DNA of 64,000 nucleotides, taken from positions 124,001 through 188,000 of the forward strand of contig JAKSZP010014511.1 of the NCBI GenBank assembly GCA_022478985.1. Direction: 5' to 3'. The position numbers and the translations under genes were made by a program. Shown piece by piece: positions 54,906 to 64,000 of the stretch. Origin of the DNA: Massospora cicadina (Eukaryota > Entomophthoromycota > Entomophthoromycetes > Entomophthorales > Entomophthoraceae). Positions within the stretch are counted from its first letter, which is position 1. Each line of letters starts with the position of its first letter. The notes beneath the pieces are model-generated. The model ran no database searches. It saw only the letters and a program-made list of their open reading frames with translations, and was not told where the DNA came from.

Positions 54906-55739
54906 GAATTAGTTTAATTGGTTATTCAACAAGGTGTGAAGCATATGTAGAAAATTGGGGAAATTCAGGATATGAATACAATATTGAAGGATTTGTCCAG
55001 AGAAAAGCTCTCCACTTTGGCGTTGTAGTCAAGAAAAATTTCACTACAAAATAGCCTAATCTTCTCAATTTACAAACTGCTAGGCAATGTGGGGTAAGGG
55101 TAATAATTAAGAAAGGGGGTAGAAGATACTGGAAAGCCTTACATTACCCTTTTCCTTTCTGGCAAAATTTATAACAAAGTTGGACTTGTAAGAGACCATC
55201 GTAAGAAGAAATTTTTCCTAGGAAGGATAAAGCAACGTTGCAATGATGCGCAAGTTGAAAGGGAACAAAAAATTAGTTATCTTATCCTGGGTGGCAGTTA
55301 GAAAACTGAAAGGTTATGAGTATGCTCTGGACATTGTGTGATGGGAAGAGTTGGGACATTATGAGGATGGGAGGATGAGAAAAGGTCAGAATGGCACACA
55401 AAGAGAACATAATGTGTATATACTTTCAGAAGACCCATATTTGGGCAACAAACCCAGAGATACTTGAACCTCTCATTAAGAGTACAAGGTGCTGCATTGT
55501 TTGCAGGAGTAATTTCATGATGGGACATGCATGCACCATGTCATTTATCCCATAGAAACACCTGGAGGCAGCTGTAGTCCATCTTCTAGAATCAGGAAAT
55601 GTTTTTCTTAAGAATAGAACTAGCGCTTGGCAAGCAGCGGCTCACAAAAGGTGGCAAGAACCACATGAGGCGACATGCAAACTAAAAAACAGACTCACAT
55701 AAATGGATAATGGCCTTATTGAACAGTAAGGGCGACAAG
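54906..55739. other. Repeat-derived DNA with first copy of repeat Z
   Basis: No gene recognised. 55060-55150 recurs at about 56570-56670 (tctcaa.ttacaaact.ctaggca...gtagaag..actggaaagc), so a pair of short direct repeats brackets repeat X. Confidence 0.5.
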
Positions 55740-56430
55740 GAAGGTTTACGCTGCACTGCAGCAAAACGTTATGGGGAATGGCCTATAGAGTTAGGACTAT
55801 GGGAGCCCAAGTTTATCTTGGTATTAGTTCAAAGTTACCATGTAAACACCCAAGTAAGCAAGCGACAAGAAGTAATACATCCCAAATCCCTCTATCCAGA
55901 AAAGAGGTCAGCCATATTAGCAAGGGCATGTAAACTACAATGCGCGCTATAATGTCAAAATGCTTTCACAAAAACATGAAAATTTAGAGCTAGACTGTGA
56001 AAGTTATTTTTATTTAAAATCCTAGGAAAGTTAAGGCAAAATAGGCCAGTGTCCTCACTAGTGAGGGTACTGGAAATTTAAGTGTTTGAGGTTTAGGGTT
56101 CACCAGTGCTCTTCTTGAAAGCTGCATTTCATTCTTGGTGTGCAAGTTTCCTGAGTTTTCGCTTTGAAAGGAGGTGTCATTTCCTATTATTGGCATAATA
56201 TTTTAGGTTGGTTGAGTTAATAAGTTATGACATGATTGGCTGCTCCCTTATTATGCTTCAAAAACATCTATAGGAATTCCTAAATTGAGACTCGCTCCAC
56301 CCATGGCAGCCTGAAATTTGATTAACACCTAAAATCAAAAAAGAATTATTGGAAAAATCTAAAGAAGGAAAAGCTTGTTTTGACAGACATTAAAATAAAT
56401 ATATGGCAAGGGAGAAATTGAAATATGAAA
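55740..56430. repeat. Dispersed repeat X, right copy
   Basis: Same orientation as 36406-37080. Non-coding; family unknown. It lies between the two copies of repeat Z. Confidence 0.7.
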
Positions 56431-56569
56431 ATTAGATAAAGGAGATTATAGAATTTCAGGAACTAATGGGAATATAGAAAATTGAGGAATATGAGAAATG
56501 GGGTAGTGGTATGGAAAAACTTACCTAGGGTTAAATAATGCCATTTTAGTAGTTTAATTAGGGTTTCTC

Positions 56570-56670
56570 TACACAAGAGCTTAATCCTCTCAACTTACAA
56601 ACTTCTAGGCAGAGTGAGGATGGGGAAGTTTTTTAAAAAATGGTAGAAGGCACTGGAAAGCATTATATTA
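56570..56670. repeat. Repeat Z, second copy
   Basis: Matches 55060-55150; the two are about 1.5 kb apart in direct orientation and could be short terminal repeats of a small element containing X. Confidence 0.55.
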
Positions 56671-57354
56671 TAAGACACCACCCAATAAGTTCTTTTATTT
56701 GAGAACTAAAATCAGAGCTTTGAAGCTAGGGCTCGTTTCATCCATCTTTTTTCACATACAACTTCATTTGTGATATAGATCGTTGTCTGCTTCATATAAG
56801 GCAACAACGTCACTCCTATATTTGACATACTCTTTTATTATATCATAGTAGTGATTGAGAGCTCTTGGAGATCTTAGGTTAGTACTATTTCATGCAATTA
56901 GTTCAAGAGATCAATAAGGTAGTTATATCTGGGACGATGCTAAAGCAGATAATGTTTTCTTCCAACTGTCTTTAGATGAGCATGTATTCACAAAGTTAGT
57001 TGATTTGAAAGCTGCAGAGTCCATAAATAAAATGAGGTGGAGTTCATAGTATGATACTTGATTCTTATTATGCGCAACAGTGACCTTGGTAATGGCCACC
57101 TTTCAGTCAAATCCTCTATGAAACAATTGCAGTGGCTACATGAAAATTGATGAGACAAATCTGAATGATGGTAAAGCCTTAACAGCTTATAAGATACCTT
57201 AAGGTTGTGAAAGCTCATGAAAATTGCTGTATATTTTGGCTTAAGCGCCCATAAGCCTCTACAGCGCTTCTGTTAGGCTTTCTAGAAAGGCAATAATTCA
57301 GGTGGCGTTTAATTCACTATTCTTATAAAAAAGGCAATTGAAAAACCTATTTTT
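56671..57354. other. Intergenic DNA, nothing recognised
   Basis: AT-rich, stop-dense on both strands. Confidence 0.45.
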
Positions 57355-57665
57355 TTTGCACTTTATTATCTTAACCTTATTATGTAATCTTTATGTGAAA
57401 ATAATTAAACTCCAATGTTGAGAATCCCTCTACTAAAACGTCTTAATTTTATAAATCACTCCTAATATTCCAAAAATTGCCGTGAACCCCCAAATTTTTT
57501 CAAAAAATTATTCTAACTTTACTATTTTTATTATTTCCCTGAAGTCCAAAAATAAAAATCTAAATTTACTTTGTTGTTGGATGCTGAAACTCATAGTGAG
57601 GGGCGCGCCTTAAATAGATTTTTTAAAAAGAATTTCAGGGCTAGATTAAAAATCAAATTATATCA
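57355..57665. repeat. Degenerate direct repeat, left copy
   Basis: Pairs with 59210-59490: atcttaaccttatta/atcctaaccttactc, attatttccctgaagtcc/attatttctctgaggtcc, atgctgaaactca/atactgaaactac and gaatttcagggctagat/gaatttcgcggactaaa. Spacing 1.85 kb. Possibly decayed LTRs. Confidence 0.6.
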
Positions 57666-59209
57666 CATTTCATTAATCCTTTTAATTACTTTTTTTATAA
57701 TAAACTTTATGACTTGAACCTCTTCTCCATAGCGGCAAACTTGAGAATAAATTGCAACTTATAAAGTTAGTACAATAATTTACATATTTCAAGAACAAAA
57801 AAGGACTTTTCTAAGCCCTAAACGCTATAATTAGGCCATTACTCTTACAAGCGAGTGCACTATCATATTTTGTTTTCATCATCTTAATTATTTTTTCAAA
57901 AAAGAAAAATCCAAGGTTAACTTTTGCCACTATAAAGCATGCCAAGGAATTAGACGCATGTCACAGCTGCTTTAAAAGCCCCTTCAAAGTTTGCTCCCCC
58001 TTACCAACTAGAGATACTGGGGGTGATAAAGATCAAAGGTGCTTGGAACCTATAGTAGTTCATTAAGAATTGCGATACTGTGATAAAAGTTAACTTGTGA
58101 TCCCTTCTTATCAATAAAAGGTCAATAAAAACATTCTAATTTCTTTGCAGTGTTACAGTGGACCTACCTGCTTCTCACTTCTTAATCTACCCAAACCCTC
58201 TTTTTAGCTCTTGTGGCGCTCAACCCAAAAAGGGGTCATCCACGCATCTTTATTTTGCAATAAGCCAAAAAAAGGATTATTAAAAATTTCCAACGTTGCA
58301 ACTAGTCTAATAGCTTAAGATGTCATATCAGATGCAGATGAGGAGTTGGGGGAATCTCCATCCAGCATGTATTGAAGGACACGCAAGAAGGTGGACAGAA
58401 TGCCCAAACCCTCTTCAAATTAAGTAAATTTTCTTTTTTTTGTTTCCTTAGTAGCTTCATTCATCCACATAATGGAAAGCTCTGTAATCATATGCTTGTT
58501 CCATACCAGAATAAACAGATGTCCTGAACGCGAATCAAGGTTTCAATTCACCTCCAGTTACATTTATGAATTTGAAAACAAGGATATGCATGTTCCACGG
58601 TCAGATTTTCCCTCTATTAATACAGCATCAGCTTGTAAGCTCCATATAAGATTGTTACCAGTTGCTTTGGTCTTGTTTTGCAATGTTAAGGCCCATAGAT
58701 ATTAAGCTTTACAGATATAAAGAACACTTCCTGGTCAGTGCAAGGCCTTTTGGTGATAGGTTATTAGAATAATAGTAGAAGTAGCTTTAGATTTACTTTA
58801 TGTGGTGCAGCTATACCCCAAGCTCCCCTTGACCAACTTACATTTCCAGCCTTGGAGTTACTTTCACACCTTTTCATTGCCTCCACTCCAAAAATGTCCA
58901 ATGCCTATTAAAGCCCCCTATCTTAATAGCAAGAGTAAAATAGGGTAAATTACATCGCCATGTGACAAGATACTTCTGTTATCTCCTAACTTAATATGAC
59001 AACGCGCCCTTGATATTCACCACACATGATCAGTTTTCCATGTGGATGGATTTAATAAAGTATAAAATTTCTGGAAGGTTGGTAATAAGAAAAAGGTAAT
59101 GTAAGATTTCCTAGAAAAAGAACATAATACAAATGGCGTTTACTTAGATTTCCTTATCAAAAGGGTCACTATTATTATGTCAAATCTCATAATTTTTTCC
59201 GTTATATCC
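57666..59209. other. DNA between the degenerate direct repeats, nothing recognised
   Basis: No pol or gag motif seen. If the flanking repeats are LTRs, this is a non-autonomous or fully eroded element. Confidence 0.4.
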
Positions 59210-59490
59210 TAACCTTACTCATTGATCCTTTTTTAATGGATAACTCTTATGTAGAAAATTACCTCTACTAAGTTTCAAGATGGTGATATAACTCTTAATA
59301 TCTCATTTTGCTGTAAATCTCTAAGCTTTCATAAACACAGGGAGCTTAACAATTTTTATTATTTCTCTGAGGTCCAAAGATATATAATAAATTTCTTTCT
59401 AAGGTCAAATACTGAAACTACATGGAATGAGCACGTCTTGATTTAGTTTTTTTTTGAGAATTTCGCGGACTAAACTGTGAAATATCCAAT
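59210..59490. repeat. Degenerate direct repeat, right copy
   Basis: Partner of 57355-57665. Confidence 0.6.
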
Positions 59491-59520
59491 ACTGACGTGC
59501 ACCATCATTCCTTATGGTCC

Positions 59521-60371
59521 TGTAAAAAACGCGGGGTTTCTACTGGTGCACAAGTTCACTTAACTATTGGTTCTGGGAATAAACATGATTTTGCTAATTG
59601 TATGAAGACAATTATCATAGTCAAGTTCAGGTAATTGGGTAGCTTTGGCCCTACTCTGGCAATATAAAAGGATTTAAGTGACTTCGCCTCACTCTGGCGT
59701 TGACACTTAGACAGGAAGACTTCTTCACAACTTCACTTTGAAGTAAACAATCCACTATTGGAAACAATAAAGTATTCACAGTACTAGGGTGTTTTTATTA
59801 GTAGAAAGATGGAATATTTATAGGGTAAAATGATGAACAACATGTGTTATGGGGTACTTGTGGTAACCACGAGGTTCTCAGAACGCCTAGCCAACAGAAA
59901 AAGGATATCCATGAGGTTCTCGGCACACCTAGCTGAAGAAAAGGGATATTTACAATGATCTCAGCACGCCTAGCTGACAGAAAGGGGATATTGTTTCAAT
60001 TTTGGGAAATATTCCAGCTGATATTCATGAGGAATATTGTAATTATATTGCTATTCATATCAGCCCACATGTCAGCTACCAAACCTGATGACTTCCCATG
60101 AGTAATTACCCATTTTGAGTTAATTTACTCATATCCAAATTGTTGACAACAATCACCAACAAAATTATAACTGTAATAATTATCAGATATGATCATATGA
60201 GAATTACAATTAACCATTTAGTTAATGATTATTGCCAATGAGATGGAATAATTGATCAACGTCTCAAAGCTTAATCAATAAGCTAAATTAAATGAATGAA
60301 CCAATTATCTTAGATTAATTGAAGCTTAGATAATTTGCAAGCTGGATAAGGTGGTCATATAAATTCCCACA
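59521..60371 (-). repeat. Element G 3' LTR
   Basis: TG at 59521 (tgtaaaaaacgcgg) to CA at 60371 (aaattcccaca). Length 851 bp. AATAAA-type signals lie near 59765. It contains a three-unit tandem repeat. Confidence 0.75.
59869..59994. repeat. Tandem repeat in element G LTR, 42-43 bp x3
   Basis: Units start near 59869, 59911 and 59954. The shared frame is gaggttctc.g.ac.cctagc....agaaa..ggatat. Such repeats in LTRs often carry regulatory sites; that is inference here. Confidence 0.8.
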
Positions 60372-60382
60372 CATTCCCCCAC
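60372..60382 (-). other. Element G polypurine tract
   Basis: On the minus strand gtgggggaatg directly precedes TGTGGGAATTT of the LTR. Confidence 0.75.
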
Positions 60383-60419
60383 TTTACCAGATTATAAGCT
60401 AAAATATGTCTTCGTCAAA

Positions 60420-61300
60420 AAATTCCTTCTTAAAGAAATGGCATTTTCTTGGCTTGATTTTGAGATTTGCCGAAGCCAGTCACTTGATTACTTCCTCAAG
60501 ATGTTGTAGATGATTGGTAAATGTTCAGCTGAATACATTAATGTCATCCAGATAGACCAGGACACAGGACAGCTTCAAATCTGGCAGTATTGTGTCCATA
60601 GCCTGTTGAAATGTTGTGGGGGCATTGCATAAGCCTTGAGGCATCCTTGTTGGCTGATACAACCCCTGTGCTGTAATAATAGCACACTTCTCTTTGTCTT
60701 CTGGGGGCATATCTATCTGCCAATAGCCGGAGATTAAGTCCATGGCGGAGAAAAACTTGGCTCCTTATTACCAATCCAGCGCATTATTGATCCTAGGCAG
60801 GGGGCATGAGTCCTTTTTCATGATTTTATTTAACCATTAGTAATCTATTATGACTCAATTTAAACCATCTTTCTTCTTAACTATTAATATAGGACTTGCC
60901 CATGGGCTAGATGATGGTATGAGCATTCCATGCTACAAGAGTTTTTCAATTTCTTTGGCAACAACTGCCTCTGCTGCCCTAGACTGTCAAATAGGCCTCA
61001 ATCAAATTGGCCCATCATCCCCAGTATCGACTCAGTGCAAAACATCCTTTGCACACCTGAGATTATGGTTGTCTTAAGCAAAATTAACTCAGTATTTCTT
61101 GAATAAGGCCAGAACTTTGTCTTTCTGGTCTTCTAAAAAATTTAGTTAACCGATCCCATTCAATTAGCATATGGATATTCCCATCATTTTCTTTTGGAAG
61201 TCCCAATTCATCCAATTCACCAAATTTGTAGAAGGAACGAATCTCTGATACTGGTTTTAGTTGGGTGAATGCAACCACCTGGTGTCATTTGACCTTTATC
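60420..61300 (-). pseudogene. Element G reverse transcriptase, C-terminally deleted
   Basis: Open part 60743-60525: MDLISGYWQIDMPPEDKEKC, GLYQPTRMPQGLCNAPTTFQ and an intact catalytic box YLDD at 60554-60543. It continues through LQHLEEVIK and KPRKCHFFKKEF (about 60440) and then stops being pol; the polypurine tract follows within 50 bases. N-terminal part 61278-60760 has blocks broken by stops. The thumb and everything after it are deleted. Confidence 0.85.
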
Positions 61301-61599
61301 AGAGATTTTTCCAGATTGGCTAAAAGGACCTAAATCTCCTCATGACCAGGGATTAAAATTCCTGGGGCTACCCAAGGTTCAATCCTTGATTGTTGCCAAG
61401 GAGCTTCAATTTCTGAATATAACTGCTCTGGGATCTCCAAGGTCAGTCCAGTCTCCACGATTTGTTGCATTCCCAGCTGAATTATGACATCTTATATATA
61501 ACAGATCAGGATCCCACATTTTTTGTTTACATTTTTAGGTAATTTCTGGGCTTTTCTTCCGACTTATTTGTAGCTGATAGGTAGTATTCCATCCTTATA
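61301..61599 (-). other. Element G protease-RT linker
   Basis: No sharp motif. Position and a Pro/Gly-type block near 61350-61370 (rich in loop residues) suit the linker seen in T1 and D. Confidence 0.5.
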
Positions 61600-61980
61600 G
61601 ACTAAGTTAAGAAATTGTTCCATCTACTAAGGGGCGCTTTCCCCTTGTGTTGATATACCAGCGGCAACATCTGCCCCAGAATAGTCAGAGTGTCCTCCTC
61701 AAAGTCACATTTGACCCCATACTTCTGCATGAAGTCAGTGCCAATGAGTATGTCATAATTTTGGTTGGCTAGAACAATCACTAGCGCCAATACAACCAAG
61801 GATCAAAACTGTAGCGGAAGAGCACTATAAGCCCCACAGGAAGTTGTGAAGTCAGGGCCTGCCATCCCATACTGCTTCTGATGCTCCAAATCCAGTTTGG
61901 CCTTTAATTTCTTTACTAATTTGGTCAATACTATATTAATCGGCACTCCACTGTCAATTATTGCTCTGATGGATTCAGTT
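61600..61980 (-). pseudogene. Element G aspartic protease
   Basis: Active site IIDSGVPINIV with DSG at 61955-61947, then LEHQKQYG, SCGAYSALPLQF, a stop, and NYDILIGTDFMQKYGV (about 61760-61710). It is the best protease copy here and the reference for recognising the damage in E. Confidence 0.82.
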
Positions 61981-62099
61981 CACCAAAATATCCGTATATG
62001 TGCACTTGGAAAAATAAGATAAGCTATTGTTTACTGCATGTATAGCAGATTCGTTGACTGAATCCAGGGTATGAATTAACTGTGCTGATATATAAGGAA

Positions 62100-64000
62100 A
62101 CATTTCTTGAATTTTACCAATTGGAATTGATACATTAACTCCGTATAACTTGGTATCTAATAAGTCTGTCTCATCTTTGGCGTTTTGGACCTTCTACATT
62201 ATCTGTCAGGCATATGGGCGAGCTACCTCCTGTATAATTTTGGGGGCAATCTCCTTCAATTTCGATCTTATTATTACATTTACATCTTGGTACACGATCT
62301 GATGAAGGGGATCTAATTCAGGCTCATCTACATATAAATCTGACTTGTCCAAACTATCTGATTTATCTGGGGGAACTTGGTTACCTGTGGTTCTAGACTG
62401 TTCCACGTCTAGACAGCATGGTCTTTTCCCTGCCTATCAGAAGTTTTCTCTTTATCCTTATGCTGGATTAAGTTAACCTGATCCTCTGGTTTGCGTTCTC
62501 CACAGTTATTGGCGAAGTGCCCAGGCTGTCCACACTTATTGCAAGTCAAACGAGGCTTGAATGGTTTAGCTCCTTCATTTAGTTTATCTTGATTCCCATG
62601 ATTGTTGAAATCTCTTGATTTGTCAGGGAATCGTCCTGATCCCTTATTATTGTTTGACTATTATTCAGCTTATATGTATGATTTGGTGCATCAAACGTTG
62701 CTGATAAAACTCTTAGTTGTTCTACCATTTGAGCAATGGTGTATTTACTGGTCAAAGTGGAGGATATCATTTGGTGTAATTATTGATGAGGGCGCAACAC
62801 ATTTTGCATCGCAATTCTTCCATCAAAATTGGTCATCATATTGGCCCCATTGGGGATCTGAGCTTTCTCATAGAAACAGTTGGCGAATGCACCCACAGTT
62901 TCATCCTTTTTATATTGAATGCCCATGAATTCTTGTTTATGAGCTTCCATCTTATCTGGACTACTGAATTTTGTCAGAATCGCCTCCTTGTAACTCCAGT
63001 TCTCCCCATATAGGTAAGGAAAAACTAGGTTTTGGCACAAAGTATCGAGACAATTCATGACGGTGACAGCTTTCTGTCATTTACATAACCATACATCATC
63101 ATTTTAAATAACTGGAAGAAGGCAGGCGCATTATACTGATGGAAAACGGGCAATTTTGGATTACTCTTGAAATCTTCAACAATAATTGGACCAGTACTTC
63201 TAATTGGGATTTGACCAGACAAGAAAGTTACTTCAGGTGTTACTCCAGGAAGTGCCACAATGATTGGGGGCATTTCCTAAACAAATTGAATGGTGCTGTC
63301 AGCAATACTCTCTGCTTCAATGGATGCCAATTCCTCCTTGATTAAATTTGCCTCATGGTACTCATCCCGTGAACAAGTGCACTTAGAGTCTTCAAAGTTA
63401 TCCAATTGTCTCAGGATTTTATCTTCCCAAGCCAAGCATTTTTGGTCGTTTTCCCAAAGTTGATAATTCTTATCAATTTCTTCTTGTAAATTAACTTTCA
63501 GAGTTTTGACTTCTTTCTGCAACTTGCCCTCTCAGGTTTGGACATGGAATAAATGCTCATACAATTCTCAGTTCTCTTTTTTGTACTTGGAAATTTCATC
63601 AATAAATTTAATGACTTTGAGTTTCAATGAATCAAACTCAGATTAAATTACCACTTCTAAAGCATTCTTGTTGACAATTTCTATTTCTGTGTAAAGCTTA
63701 TCATTTCAGCTCTCATCTCTTCGTTGAGTTGTTTGAATTTTTTTTCCATATTGTCAATGGTATTCTTAATTTCCTGTCTTCCTTTAACTAATTGAGCAAG
63801 ACCGTGTGAGTTTTGGTATTGGATGCAGATATTGACACAGCCGCCTCCTGAGCATAAATCAAATCAGTGATATTTGATTTAGCTAATTGGCAATGCTTAT
63901 CCACATCATGTTTCCATTGGTAATTGAACTCAATTTAATTTGATGATCTCCACAACTATTTCCCAAAGTTTTGTATTTAAATTGGACACCAGATTCTTGA
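62100..64000 (-). pseudogene. Element G gag
   Basis: Read leftwards: a long coiled-coil-type N-terminal region (64000-63277, e.g. EVKTLKVNLQEEIDKNYQ and a Cys pair CTCSRDEYHEANL), a capsid domain (63273-62780, with FQLFKMMMYGYVND, WSYKEAILTKF and DETVGAFANCFYEKAQ) and a perfect zinc knuckle CNKCGQPGHFANNC at 62543-62502. Acidic spacer blocks (KSDSLDKSDLYVDEPELD) lie at 62360-62300. Frames change between blocks. The usual gypsy gag layout. Confidence 0.82.

Larger units (their letters stand above)
59521..64000 (-). mobile_element. Ty3/gypsy element G (minus strand), 3' deleted; continues off the right edge
   Basis: Read leftwards: gag (64.0-62.2 kb), protease (62.0-61.6 kb) and RT (61.3-60.4 kb), then directly a polypurine tract and LTR. 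RNase H and integrase are absent. It is related to E by LTR ends, primer and polypurine context and protease sequence. The 5' LTR is outside the window. Confidence 0.85.

Noticed and set aside
1..64000. CRISPR arrays, rRNA genes, riboswitches, bacterial promoters
   Set aside because: None seen. The tandem repeats lack regular unique spacers and the sequence is eukaryotic.

Overview
This is eukaryotic DNA: one intron-bearing nuclear gene inside a field of decayed retrotransposons. There are no operons, Shine-Dalgarno sites or prokaryotic gene layout. The one host gene I can support is a small A20/AN1 zinc-finger protein at 13376-14029. It is cut by GT-AG introns of only about 36-43 nt, which fits a fungus or a compact-intron protist better than a plant or animal. 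I cannot name the taxon. By eye, the transposon DNA is poor in CpG and rich in TpG/CpA, as expected when methylated repeats deaminate. The stretch around the zinc-finger gene (about 12.8-17 kb) keeps many CpGs.

Layout, left to right. 1-898 (minus) is a copy of a non-autonomous retroposon that encodes only an ORF1-like protein. 1.6-5.0 kb (plus) is a Ty3/gypsy pol remnant (T1) followed by an LTR. 5.0-9.3 kb (plus) is a LINE with CCHC ORF1, endonuclease and reverse transcriptase, all broken. 9.3-13.4 kb is non-coding, with a perfect hairpin, a tandem repeat and a tRNA-like SINE. 13.4-14.0 kb is the zinc-finger gene, followed by CpG-rich DNA with no recognisable gene. 19.6-24.7 kb (plus) is gypsy T2, interrupted by a truncated ORF1-only retroposon and by tandem repeats. 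28.6-36.4 kb (plus) is a complete-length gypsy (D) with both LTRs, PBS, PPT, gag, protease, RT, RNase H and integrase. 37.1-54.8 kb (minus) is gypsy A. It has been opened by a full-length ORF1-only retroposon (38.74-40.66 kb) and by another gypsy, E (42.02-51.03 kb, minus, with 1.1-kb LTRs). 54.8-59.5 kb is repeat-derived DNA. 59.5 kb to the end (minus) is gypsy G, whose 3' LTR follows directly on a truncated RT.

Every polyprotein is broken by stops and frameshifts, so nothing mobile here looks autonomous today. The nesting gives a relative order of events: A is older than E and than the ORF1-only copy inside it; repeat X is older than D; T2 is older than the retroposon in it.

The most unusual signals are these. 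(1) Two 20-nt insertions share the same last 19 nt and each is framed by its own perfect 17-18 nt target duplication, with a related third case. (2) There is an ORF1-only retroposon family with clear ends and target duplications but no reverse transcriptase. (3) One 18-nt target sequence is present three times because two insertions used the same site.
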